A stretch of 64,000 nucleotides of DNA from Ectothiorhodospiraceae bacterium (GTDB lineage Bacteria; Pseudomonadota; Gammaproteobacteria; SZUA-152), in assembly GCA_002401775.2 (NCBI GenBank), contig NVUB02000062.1, positions 1 through 64,000 on the forward strand, written 5' to 3'. This document shows positions 27,427 to 34,218 of this stretch, piece after piece; position 1 is the first letter of the stretch, and each line of letters starts with the position of its first letter. A program made the position numbers and the translations under genes. The notes beneath the pieces were generated by a model that searched no databases, was not told the DNA's origin, and saw nothing but the letters and a program-made list of their open reading frames with translations.

Positions 27427-28403
27427 CGCCTTCTTAGCCCCAGCTGCAAACGCTGCAAAACGTCTTCATGGGTCGCGCAGCTCAGATAATGAACACCGGG
27501 AAAACGACTGAATTCCTGTAATTGCTGGCAATGCTGCTCGAATAACTCGCGGTGCTTGTTTTGCGAGGCAGTACCACCACTAAATACGCTACTGCGTTCA
27601 CCCCAGGCCACGCGATACTGCCCACGCGCCGGCAGGGCTTGTTCCAGTGAATCGTATACGTGGAACAGTACAACATCATTATGGCGCGACAGGTGTGCCA
27701 AATGAGATTCGGCTTGAGGCCCAAGGTGGCGAAAGTCGCTGATCAAAAAAATCAGACTGCCGGGCTTGGCCACACGGCGTATCCGGGCCAGGGCATTATC
27801 CGCATCCGGTATTTGCGGTTCGTGTTGTTGTTGTTTTTGTTGCTCAGCTTGGAGATATTCACTTTGCCAGCGCGAAGCCGTGCTTATTAGCTGCATCATT
27901 TTTAGCGTCGCAGACTTGCCCCGTTTGGGGCGTAATTCATGGTGAGTATCGGCATTAAACACCAGCCCACCCAGGCGGTCACCCTGTCGGTTGGCGCTCC
28001 AGCCAAGCAACGCCGCTGCGCGAGCCGCAATAACAGATTTAAAGGCACCGCGTGTCGCAAAAAACATCGTGGGCCGCATATCAACCCAGGTCAGTACCGC
28101 CCGCTCACGTTCTTCACAATACAACTTAGTGTGCGGTTTACCCGTGCGAGCGGTCACACGCCAGTCCATTGTGCGCACATCATCACCGGGCTGGTAGAGG
28201 CGAGCCTCATCAAACTCCATGCCCCGGCCCTTGAAACGCGACAGATAATTACCACTTTGGCGAGCAGAAATACGGCTCGCTTTAAGCGTCAGGCTCTCAC
28301 CCGCACCGCGTAAAGCAATGAGTGTCGACGGGGAGACGTGCACCAGGTTGTCCCCGTCGACGGTGGCATCAACAGGGCGCGTGTTTTGTGCAAACAACCT
28401 CAT
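27423..28403 (-). CDS. DUF58 domain protein, 326 aa
   Basis: Contains the DUF58 signature FDEARLYQPGDDVRTMDWRVTARTG (described as about residues 62-86), followed by a VWA-like fold: LTWVDMRPTMFF, then LIFLISDFRHLG. DUF58 proteins regularly accompany MoxR AAA+ ATPases and are thought to be their partners or substrates. There is no signal peptide or membrane helix, so it is cytoplasmic. ATGA overlaps join it to moxR and to the DUF4381 gene. Confidence 0.9.
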   Translation of the reverse strand: MRLFAQNTRPVDATVDGDNLVHVSPSTLIALRGAGESLTLKASRISARQSGNYLSRFKGRGMEFDEARLYQPGDDVRTMDWRVTARTGKPHTKLYCEERERAVLTWVDMRPTMFFATRGAFKSVIAARAAALLGWSANRQGDRLGGLVFNADTHHELRPKRGKSATLKMMQLISTASRWQSEYLQAEQQKQQQHEPQIPDADNALARIRRVAKPGSLIFLISDFRHLGPQAESHLAHLSRHNDVVLFHVYDSLEQALPARGQYRVAWGERSSVFSGGTASQNKHRELFEQHCQQLQEFSRFPGVHYLSCATHEDVLQRLQLGLRRR

Positions 28404-29383
28404 GGAACAGGAACGTTACGAATAAGCTCTTGGATAAACTTATCGGCATTGACCCCATTCGCCTCGGCTTCATAACTTAAAATAAGCCGATGACGCAACA
28501 CATCATACGCCATGGTTTGAATATCCTCCGGCGCCACATAATCTCGCCCCTGCAACCAGGCATGAGCGCGGGCGGTGCGATCCAACGCAATGGTCGCGCG
28601 CGGACTCGCGCCGTATTCAATCCACAGCGCCAAATCACTACTGTAAGCAGCCGGCTTGCGCGTGGCCAGAATAAGCTGAAGTAAATACTCTTCGAGATTC
28701 TCCGCCATATGGATTTGCAACACTTCGTTGCGCGCACCAAACAACGCTTCCTGCGACATCGCCGTCACAGCATCCGATTGACGGACATGGTCATCGGCTT
28801 GATGGCTGGATTGAGCCTCTTTACGCACCATGTGCAGAATTTTACGTTCCGCCTCAGCGTCAGGGTAATCAATAAACACATGCAACAAAAAGCGATCCAA
28901 CTGCGCCTCAGGCAAAGGATAAGTGCCTTCCTGCTCAATAGGGTTTTGCGTCGCCATCACCAAAAACAGCTCAGGCAGCTTATGCGTCACCGCCCCCACC
29001 GTAATCTGGCGCTCCGCCATCGCCTCCAGCAACGCAGACTGCACCTTGGCAGGCGCACGGTTAATCTCATCCGCCAGAATCAAATTATGAAACAACGGCC
29101 CCGCCTGAAACTCAAAACTGCCTTCTTGCGGGCGGAAAATCTCAGTGCCGGTTAAATCCGCAGGCAACAAATCCGGGGTAAACTGTACCCGGTGAAAATC
29201 ACCCTCAATTAACTCACTCAGGCTTTTAATCGCACGGGTCTTCGCCAGCCCCGGCGCACCCTCCACCAGCAAATGTCCATCACACAGCAGCGCAATAAGC
29301 ATACGATCAACCAACGCCTCCTGACCGATAATCTGCTGACTGATGTGTTCTTTAAGCTCTTGTATTTCGTGTTGGTACGACAT
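28400..29383 (-). CDS. moxR: MoxR-family AAA+ ATPase, 327 aa
   Basis: A MoxR ATPase, the chaperone-like motor for VWA proteins. The Walker A motif GAPGLAKT is at residues 42-49, Walker B LILADEINRAP near 105, sensor ATQNPIEQEGTYPLPEAQLDRF near 140-160, and the C-terminal lid follows. The start at 29383 is chosen over a GTG at 29452 because AAAGGG lies about seven bases upstream and MSYQHEIQELKEHI is a normal MoxR beginning. It is the first gene of a six-gene, fully overlapping operon; the promoter should lie in 29384-29480. Confidence 0.95.
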   Translation of the reverse strand: MSYQHEIQELKEHISQQIIGQEALVDRMLIALLCDGHLLVEGAPGLAKTRAIKSLSELIEGDFHRVQFTPDLLPADLTGTEIFRPQEGSFEFQAGPLFHNLILADEINRAPAKVQSALLEAMAERQITVGAVTHKLPELFLVMATQNPIEQEGTYPLPEAQLDRFLLHVFIDYPDAEAERKILHMVRKEAQSSHQADDHVRQSDAVTAMSQEALFGARNEVLQIHMAENLEEYLLQLILATRKPAAYSSDLALWIEYGASPRATIALDRTARAHAWLQGRDYVAPEDIQTMAYDVLRHRLILSYEAEANGVNADKFIQELIRNVPVP

Positions 29384-29780
29384 TAAGCACCCTTTGATGG
29401 CGGTAAATGACAATAAATACCCGTAGCGATTGAGATCTAGGTCCAATTGCACGCCCTATTTTCTCCATGGTAGCGTTAAAATGCCTCGCAATAGAATGAC
29501 TATTACTCGTCATTTTGCTTTGCCATGAAGTAAATATGACGCGCACTTAAACGTAAATCTCAAACGCCACGGGTATATATATAAAAATAGTGGATTCTAT
29601 CAAGAGAAACGAAAGCTACAAGCCCTTAAAACAACAAAACCAGCAACTAAGGCTAATAAAACCATCGATTGAGACTGTACCGCGACGGGATGGTTCATTG
29701 AAGGGGTGGTTGGGAAGTAACCAGCCGCTATCACCCATACGGAAAAAAGCCGAAAAGAACCGTCAACCTCTCTCTTCGTC
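29384..29780. other. Intergenic, moxR promoter side and start of a decayed region
   Basis: No real gene. Open frames at 29590-29796 (plus) and 29600-29782 (minus) overlap each other and have no ribosome site or recognisable family. The next 4.8 kb contains several broken genes, so this stretch may be the edge of an inserted segment. Confidence 0.4.
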
Positions 29781-29855
29781 ATACCGGCCTTTATAGCCTC
29801 TGGGGCACTTGTGACCTTTGGTTACTTGTGCCCCAGAGGGTATAAAGGCCAGTAT
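29781..29855. repeat. Long inverted repeat (about 31-base arms)
   Basis: The left arm at 29781-29811 (ATACCGGCCTTTATAGCCTC then TGGGGCAC) pairs with the right arm at 29825-29855. There is one mismatch in the core 23 bp and looser pairing towards the loop. No T-run follows. It lies 24 bases before the radC remnant, and the combination could be a decayed mobile unit or a dispersed palindromic element. Confidence 0.75.
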
Positions 29856-29878
29856 CCAGAAAGCCAGTTAAAACCCCC

Positions 29879-30109
29879 ATGAACATCGAACTCTCCGACG
29901 AACAAAAAATCCAAATCCTCGGGAGACCTCACCCCCTCAATGGCGGATGGAGATCTCACCGACCGATTAATCCAGGTTGGCCGAATCATCAACGTACAAG
30001 TCGAGACCACCTCATCATCTCCCCGGAGTCCTACCTCAGCGTTGAAAGCACAGGCTTGTTCGCAAAACTGCAAGTCAGCATGAAATGGATATCCGCCCAA
30101 TGTCATTAA
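29879..30109 (+). pseudogene. RadC/JAB-domain protein remnant (internal deletion and frameshift)
   Basis: The frame opens MNIELSDEQKIQIL, the N-terminus of short RadC-like (UPF0758-type) proteins, and closes DHLIISPESYLSVESTGLF, their C-terminal block. The middle in another frame (from about 29938) reads MADGDLTDRLIQVGRIINVQV, which belongs directly before the DHLIIS block. So about half of the gene is deleted and a frameshift separates two surviving parts. Short RadC proteins are typical of genomic islands. The metal-binding HNHPSG motif is gone, so no active product is expected. Confidence 0.7.
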
Positions 30110-30230
30110 GTTAAGCCTGATTTCCTGTTACAAGTGAGCGAGCAAATCCCGGCATCATTGGCGACGTTGGGGTTCGCAAGCTCACCGCCAACCTACCAGT
30201 GGTCGATAATCGTTAACTTAATGATATTGG

Positions 30231-30500
30231 AAGCCCGCCTATGAAATCATCCAGTGCATCCGAGCAGAAGAACTGAGAATACGGAAAGAAGCTGTGCAGA
30301 TGACGGAAGTGAAAGGAGAAAAGCGGGGTTTAAGGAAAGGTAAAAAGGAAGGAAAAGTAGAGGGCATTGAAATAGCTAGAGAAGAAGGCAGGAAAGAAGA
30401 AAAAATAGAAATGGCAACAGTCATGAAAAAAGATAAAAGATCGGTAGAGGAAATTTAGAAGTATACGCAGCTTACCGTAGTAGAAATTCAAAAATTATAA
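30231..30500 (+). pseudogene. Rpn-family recombination-promoting nuclease, C-terminal remnant
   Basis: Read from 30231 the frame gives AYEIIQCIRAEELRIRKEA, then a Lys/Glu/Gly-rich stretch (GLRKGKKEGKVEGIEIAREEG) and MATVMKKDKRSVEEI, a TAG at 30456-30458, then KYTQLTVVEIQKL and TAA. This is the characteristic tail of Rpn/PD-(D/E)XK transposase-like proteins. The nuclease domain upstream is missing and an in-frame stop interrupts the tail. It was not obvious as an open frame because of that stop. Confidence 0.7.
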
Positions 30501-30548
30501 CGGGTTTGGGTATGGTTAACGCTTTTAACCAGGTGATTCCTTGAATGG

Positions 30549-30666
30549 AATATGTTGATCTTGGTTGGGTAGTACGTCACTCGTTATTCTGGGTGTCTGT
30601 TTAAGGGGCTGAATATGTTGATCTTGGTTGGGTAGTATGTCAATCGTTATTATGGGTGTCTGTTTA
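30549..30666. repeat. Repeat family R2: 55-base tandem pair
   Basis: Two copies of a 55-base unit (30549-30603 and 30612-30666), starting AATATGTTGATCTTGG and ending GGTGTCTGTTTA, differ at three or four positions and are eight bases apart. Diverged copies occur at 32284-32326 and 34038-34066. They lie between toxin-antitoxin modules. Confidence 0.85.
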
Positions 30667-30706
30667 GAGTCTGTTTAGAGGCCGGCAGTGAAATTGACGT
30701 TATATA

Positions 30707-30979
30707 CTACTGGAATAATTCGCTATGCGAGCCAATTCTGGCAAGTTTTAATATTTTTGAATCCACTTTATATATTAAAACAAGATCAGGTTTAACGTGA
30801 CAATCCCTATAACCTAACCAGCTTCCACTTAAGGCATGGTCGGAATATTTTTCAGCTAAAGGTTCATTTTTTTGAAGTGTAGAAATAACATGGCCAACCT
30901 CAATAATGTCAGGTATCGGCATTTTGGTTATTTTTTTAAAATCACGCTTAAACTGTGTTGAGTATTCCAGGCGATGCAT
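30707..30979 (-). CDS. yafQ: YafQ-family mRNA interferase toxin, 90 aa
   Basis: A RelE-superfamily toxin that cleaves mRNA on the ribosome. The YafQ pattern is intact: DHALSGSW, DCHVKPDLVLIYK and the terminal GSHSELF, which carry the His, Asp and Phe residues needed by E. coli YafQ. It starts two bases after its antitoxin stop, so the pair is translationally coupled. Its last 80 or so bases are duplicated at 34.1 kb. Confidence 0.92.
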   Translation of the reverse strand: MHRLEYSTQFKRDFKKITKMPIPDIIEVGHVISTLQKNEPLAEKYSDHALSGSWLGYRDCHVKPDLVLIYKVDSKILKLARIGSHSELFQ

Positions 30980-30981
30980 AA

Positions 30982-31245
30982 TCAGTGTTTGCCTAGCTCA
31001 TCAATAAGCTGGTCAACATTCTCTGCCTTATGGCCTTTACCTTGCTCCAGCTCTTGAATAGCATCAAAAGTTCGTGAATTAGGTTGCCTTACTTTAATGT
31101 CAAATGGTATTCCGCCATAATTAATCACGGCTTTGGCGAATAGCTTTATTGCCTGGGAGGGGCTTAAGCCCACCTCATCGCAAATACTAGCAAAAGCAGA
31201 TTTGGTATCATGGTCTATACGGGTGCTCAGCATTTCAGTCTTCAT
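30982..31245 (-). CDS. dinJ: DinJ/RelB-family antitoxin, 87 aa
   Basis: A ribbon-helix-helix antitoxin. The N-terminus MKTEMLSTRIDHDTKSAF supplies the beta-strand, and GLSPSQAIKLFAKAVINYGGIPF is the typical RelB/DinJ dimer helix pair. The C-terminal tail would wrap the toxin. Antitoxin-first order and the near-contiguous toxin gene are standard. It probably represses its own promoter through the palindrome at 31265-31283. Confidence 0.92.
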   Translation of the reverse strand: MKTEMLSTRIDHDTKSAFASICDEVGLSPSQAIKLFAKAVINYGGIPFDIKVRQPNSRTFDAIQELEQGKGHKAENVDQLIDELGKH

Positions 31246-31264
31246 GTTTTACGGCCTTTTGTGT

Positions 31265-31283
31265 TACATTGTAATGCAATGTA
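31265..31283. promoter_or_regulatory. Candidate DinJ operator
   Basis: TACATTG and CAATGTA form a 7-bp inverted repeat around TAATG, 20 bases upstream of the dinJ start. Its position and symmetry suit an autoregulatory RelB/DinJ binding site; binding itself is inference. Confidence 0.55.
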
Positions 31284-31390
31284 TACCAAATGATAGCGTG
31301 ATGTGCATAACAAAGCAATCTGCCCGACAATGAAAATACAAGCCAAAGCCTATAACCCTCTGAATAACCTGCTTACTGGTTCCTGACTAA

Positions 31391-31556
31391 AACAGTAAAA
31401 AGCAGTAAAAAGAGCAGTAAAAAGGACCAGTAAAAGGATAGCCAAGTTTAAATGTTCCACAAAAAGTGAAACTGTTCCCTACCGCCAATGATTTTTTTGA
31501 TGATATTTTGTTTGAGTTGTCAAAATAGGGTGGACTGCGGATCTTCAAAGCCTAAA
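31391..31556. repeat. Repeat family R1, copy 1
   Basis: It begins with three to four short CAGTAAAAAG units. About 115 bases (from CCAAGTTTAAATG to GGACTGCGGATCTTCAA) follow that recur at 33886-34037 with few changes. Inside, both copies keep an open frame ending LFPTANDFFDDILFELSK and a TAG (last residues differ only E/D). This may be the tail of a lost gene copied together with the repeat. It lies between dinJ-yafQ and yefM-yoeB. Confidence 0.8.
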
Positions 31557-31673
31557 ACGGTAAATCAAGCACAGGTTTAAGGGGCTTCTGTTAAGAGGTC
31601 AGCCTATGGGCCATTCTGGCTATTTAACTGTCAGCCCCTCAAATAGCCCCTCAAAACATACCTGTCTGGTATC

Positions 31674-31722
31674 TTGTACATATCCTCAAGGAAGTCTATA
31701 CTTGTCCAATATCACGTACAAG
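31674..31722 (+). promoter_or_regulatory. yefM-yoeB promoter with TGTACA operator
   Basis: TTGTAC (31674-31679) and TATACT (31697-31702) are 17 bases apart, a good sigma-70 promoter. TGTACA overlaps the -35 box and a second GTACAAG element lies at about 31716-31722. E. coli YefM recognises TGTACA-centred palindromes, so autorepression is likely. AGAGGTG precedes the start codon. Confidence 0.7.
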
Positions 31723-31734
31723 TAGAGGTGTAAC

Positions 31735-31989
31735 ATGCGAATTGTATCATTTACCGAAGCAAGGAATAGATTAAAATTCGTTTTAGATCAAGTGGTTAAC
31801 GACGCTGACTGTACTGTTATTACTCGCAGAGATAGCGAAGATGCCGTTGTAATGTCGCTTGATTATTACAATAGTTTGATGGAAACAGTGTATTTGCTGA
31901 AGTCCCCTGCAAATGCAGAACACCTGCGGAAATCTATTGAGCAATATCGAGAAGGTAATGTTCTAGAAAGGGATATACTGGATGAGTAG
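31735..31989 (+). CDS. yefM: YefM/Phd-family antitoxin, 84 aa
   Basis: The Phd/YefM fold is clear: MRIVSFTEARNRLKFVLDQV, then VITRRDSEDAVVMSLDYYNSLMETVYLL, and a charged C-terminal helix (SIEQYREGNVLERD) that binds the toxin. Length and order match E. coli YefM. The stop overlaps the toxin gene by eight bases. The promoter with its operator lies directly upstream. Confidence 0.95.
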   Translation: MRIVSFTEARNRLKFVLDQVVNDADCTVITRRDSEDAVVMSLDYYNSLMETVYLLKSPANAEHLRKSIEQYREGNVLERDILDE

Positions 31990-32242
31990 AAATCTGGCGT
32001 GGACTGAGGCAGCTTGGTCAGATTATGGATATTGGCAAGGCCAAGATAAAAGGACATTAAAGCGTATCAATAAGCTAATCGTTAATGTCTTAAGGACACC
32101 TTTTGAAGGTATAGGCAAACCCGAACCTTTAAAGGAAAGTTTGTCTGGATTTTGGTCTAGAAGAATCGATGATGCCCATAGGTTGGTTTACGCCGTTTCA
32201 GATATGCACATAACAGTCATTTCATGCAGATATCACTATTAG
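31982..32242 (+). CDS. yoeB: YoeB-family mRNA interferase toxin, 86 aa
   Basis: A ribosome-dependent RelE-type RNase. The hallmarks are LAWTEAAWSDYGYWQGQD at the start, KPEPLKESLSGFWSRRIDDAHRLVY in the centre (catalytic Glu and Arg region) and the closing SCRYHY, where His and Tyr form part of the active site. The length equals E. coli YoeB (84 aa). All key residues are present, so it should be active. Confidence 0.95.
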   Translation: MSRNLAWTEAAWSDYGYWQGQDKRTLKRINKLIVNVLRTPFEGIGKPEPLKESLSGFWSRRIDDAHRLVYAVSDMHITVISCRYHY

Positions 32243-32283
32243 TATAAAAGAGTAAATTTCGCCTTTATAAACTAATTCAATTT

Positions 32284-32326
32284 AGGTGGGTAGTATGCCA
32301 ATGGTTATTATAGGTGTCTGCTTTAG
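32284..32326. repeat. Repeat family R2, diverged copy
   Basis: GTGGGTAGTATGCCAATGG followed by TTATTATAGGTGTCTGC matches the R2 unit of 30.55-30.67 kb. It lies just after yoeB and before the broken antitoxin gene. Confidence 0.75.
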
Positions 32327-32356
32327 ACCTTTTCATCTAGCAAAGGGCGGGACGTC

Positions 32357-32637
32357 CTAAGCGGCAAGTTCAATCCGGATACTCTTGCCCAATGCCTTGG
32401 CGGCACGTTCAAGGGTCAGCAGCGTAACAGAAGGATTATTGGGATCGAGTACCGCTCCAACGCGGAACGGCTGGTCTTCATCCGTTTCGACAGTTGGGCC
32501 TTGTTCAGTTTCTGCTCCTTCATGAGTTCCTCAAGCTGGAAAGCGATCACGCGCTTGACGGCAATCGCTCCCGCTTCCGCAAGCGGGCCTTCCTCGTCGA
32601 GGTAATCATCAAAACTGCTACCGATGTGTTTGCTCAT
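32357..32637 (-). pseudogene. XRE/Fis-type antitoxin gene broken by a one-base deletion
   Basis: The frame reads MSKHIGSSFDDYLDEEG to MKTSRSALER, the start of a helix-turn-helix antitoxin. It then shifts near 32450 into a nonsense end. Restoring one base gives LLDPNNPSVTLLTLERAAKAL and GKSIRIELAA, the expected C-terminus, with a stop at 32357. The intact product would be 93 aa. This family usually pairs with a RelE/HigB-like toxin encoded just upstream. Only a short open tail (LHLAKDRNTNLDK) is found at about 32641-32690, so the toxin seems lost. It is probably a dead module. Confidence 0.75.
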
Positions 32638-32688
32638 GTCACTTGTCTAGGTTGGTGTTGCGATCTTTGGCCAGGTGCAAGGCGATGT

Positions 32689-32886
32689 ATGAATTTTAGT
32701 TTAACGCCCCAATTAGAGGTTTTTGTGCGCGAACGTGTGGTATCGGGCTGCGGGGCTAGCAAGAATGAAGTTGAAAAGATGCTTGAGAGGTCCTCAGAAA
32801 AGCACTTATCGCCAAAAATTGGCGATCTCCAATTTTACGATAAATTATTGATTTATATCAATTTTGTGTGTACTTTTAGGCTGTGA
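32689..32886 (+). pseudogene. ParD-like antitoxin remnant, 65 codons
   Basis: The ATG at 32689 opens MNFSLTPQLEVFVRERVVSG, a close match to the beta-strand and first helix of ParD antitoxins. The expected conserved second helix (SEVVREALRLLEE-like) is absent; the sequence instead runs into KNEVEKMLERSSEKH and unrelated residues. No ParE toxin follows. A hairpin (AAAATTGG and CCAATTTT arms, 32815-32836) lies within the degenerate end. It is either a truncated antitoxin or a very diverged one. Confidence 0.55.
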
Positions 32887-33224
32887 TTTATATGCGCACA
32901 TCGGGGCAGCCCTTACCTATTATCATTACATATGGCATAGCTTCTATCTCGATGATTTCCACGCGGGCTGTAAGAAGGAGCGCCATCTAAATCCCGAAGA
33001 CGCATGACGCTTATAGAGAACGGATCACTAACTGAATTAAAACGACATTTGTCTGACTCTATCCTCAGGCATGTTAATGATGAATTTATAACTATATATA
33101 ACAATGACTTACAGAAATATTTTTTCTAAATAAATGATTTTAAAACGACGCCAGCCTGAATGAAACGACATGCCCGTTAACATATCGTTGATACTATCCA
33201 CATGGAAAATAACCAAAAGCTACC
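32887..33224. other. Intergenic, no gene seen
   Basis: 338 AT-rich bases with no supported open frame or recognisable site, between the ParD remnant and the hicAB promoter. Confidence 0.4.
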
Positions 33225-33252
33225 TTGAAGTGATATCACTTTGTGCTATCAT
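33225..33252 (+). promoter_or_regulatory. hicAB promoter with palindromic operator inside the spacer
   Basis: TTGAAG (33225-33230) and TATCAT (33247-33252) are 16 bases apart. A perfect 14-base palindrome AAGTGATATCACTT (33228-33241) overlaps the -35 box and spacer. Transcription would begin at about 33259, that is at the hicA start codon, so this transcript would lack a hicA ribosome site. This mirrors the HicB-repressed P2 promoter known in E. coli. Confidence 0.65.
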
Positions 33253-33257
33253 TAGAC

Positions 33258-33518
33258 ATGAATCGAAAGCATCAACGAACACTTTTGGCCATATTTGCTA
33301 CCCCTGTCCTTGCCAATATCGTCTGGAATGATATTGAAGCCATGCTTAAGGCTCTCGGTACTGAAATTACAGAGGGTAATGGGTCTCGGGTACGATTCGC
33401 CCTCAACGGAGTGCGAGCAGTATTTCATCGCCCACACCTAGAGAAAGAAACAGATAAAGGGGCCGTTAAGTCTATGCGTACATACTTAGAACGTGCAGGC
33501 ATAACGCCTCAACAATAG
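33258..33518 (+). CDS. hicA: HicA-family mRNA interferase toxin, 86 aa
   Basis: A double-stranded-RNA-binding-like toxin. NIVWNDIEAMLKALGTEITEGNGSRVRFALNGVRAVFHRPH and the terminal MRTYLERAG helix match the longer HicA subfamily. In this group the GSHH motif of the short HicA proteins reads GSRVRF, so the usual catalytic His position differs. The ATG at 33258 is preferred over a GTG at 33243 because the latter lies within the promoter spacer. hicB follows 16 bases downstream. Confidence 0.88.
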   Translation: MNRKHQRTLLAIFATPVLANIVWNDIEAMLKALGTEITEGNGSRVRFALNGVRAVFHRPHLEKETDKGAVKSMRTYLERAGITPQQ

Positions 33519-33534
33519 AAAGGTAGTTGCAGCT

Positions 33535-33861
33535 ATGGAATACAAAAATTATATAGGCCAAGTTGAGTTTGATGATGAGGCGAATATTTTTCACGGTGAA
33601 GTGATTAACACTCGTGACGTGATCACCTTTCAAGGTCAATCCGTAAGTGAGTTACGTCAAGCATTCGAAGAATCAATCGATGATTACCTGTCTTTTTGCA
33701 AAGAACGGCAAGAAAGCCCAGACAAACCTTTCTCTGGTCAATTCCTAGTCCGAGGCAACCCAGATTTACATCGCGATATTTTTGCGGCTGCGGCAAAGGC
33801 GGGGAAAAGCCTTAATGCTTACGTCATCGACAAACTCGACAAACTCGTACATACCCGCTAA
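33535..33861 (+). CDS. hicB: HicB-family antitoxin, 108 aa
   Basis: The N-terminal half is the degraded RNase H-like HicB fold (YIGQVEFDDEANIFHGEVINTRDVITFQG), which masks HicA. The C-terminal half is a ribbon-helix-helix DNA-binding domain (GQFLVRGNPDLHRDIFAAAAKAGKSLNAYVIDKL, about 65-102). It should repress the hicA promoter through the palindrome there. AGGTAG lies about nine bases before the ATG, so hicB is translated independently of hicA. Confidence 0.93.
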   Translation: MEYKNYIGQVEFDDEANIFHGEVINTRDVITFQGQSVSELRQAFEESIDDYLSFCKERQESPDKPFSGQFLVRGNPDLHRDIFAAAAKAGKSLNAYVIDKLDKLVHTR

Positions 33862-33885
33862 TCAACAAGCAAACAACAATTTAAG

Positions 33886-34037
33886 TCAGTAAAAAGGACA
33901 GCTAGTAAAAAAGCCTAGTAAAAAGGACAGCCAAGTTTAAATTTTCCACAAAAATTGAAACTGTTCCCTACCGCCAATGATTTTTTTGATGATATTTTGT
34001 TTGATTTGTCGAAATAGGGTGGGCTGCGGATCTTCAA
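33886..34037. repeat. Repeat family R1, copy 2
   Basis: The second copy of the R1 unit seen at 31391-31556, again led by short AGTAAAAAGGACAGC-type units and again preserving the frame that ends in FDDILFDLSK and TAG. It lies just after hicB and runs directly into an R2 copy, so here R1 and R2 are contiguous. Confidence 0.8.
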
Positions 34038-34176
34038 CAATCGTTATTATAGGTGTCTGTTTAGAGGCCGGCAGTGAAATTGACGTTATATACTACTGGA
34101 ATAATTCGCTATGCGAGCCAATTCTGGCAATTTTTAATATTTTTGAATCCACTTTATATATTAAAACAAGATCAGA
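34038..34176 (-). pseudogene. Copied 3' end of yafQ with flanking R2 repeat
   Basis: 34060-34176 matches 30673-30789 over about 118 bases with a single visible difference. It includes the last 80 or so bases of the yafQ toxin gene in the same orientation, then breaks off within the coding sequence. No promoter or start remains, so it is a relic of a second dinJ-yafQ module or a recombination scar. Confidence 0.85.
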
Positions 34177-34218
34177 CGCCCCAATGATCTCGGCGTTATG
34201 TTTAAAAAATAATAAACC

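Noticed and set aside
29590-29796. Small genes on either strand before the inverted repeat
   Set aside because: Two frames overlap on opposite strands with no ribosome site; the plus frame runs into the inverted repeat and looks like chance.
32494-32886. A 130-residue plus-strand gene
   Set aside because: Its first half is a shadow of the minus-strand antitoxin. Only the part from the ATG at 32689 shows a family resemblance (ParD).
30500-34200. Chromosomal integron array with attC sites
   Set aside because: Toxin-antitoxin modules and repeats suggest it, but I found no convincing attC core pairs at regular gene ends, modules lie on both strands, and no integrase is in the window.
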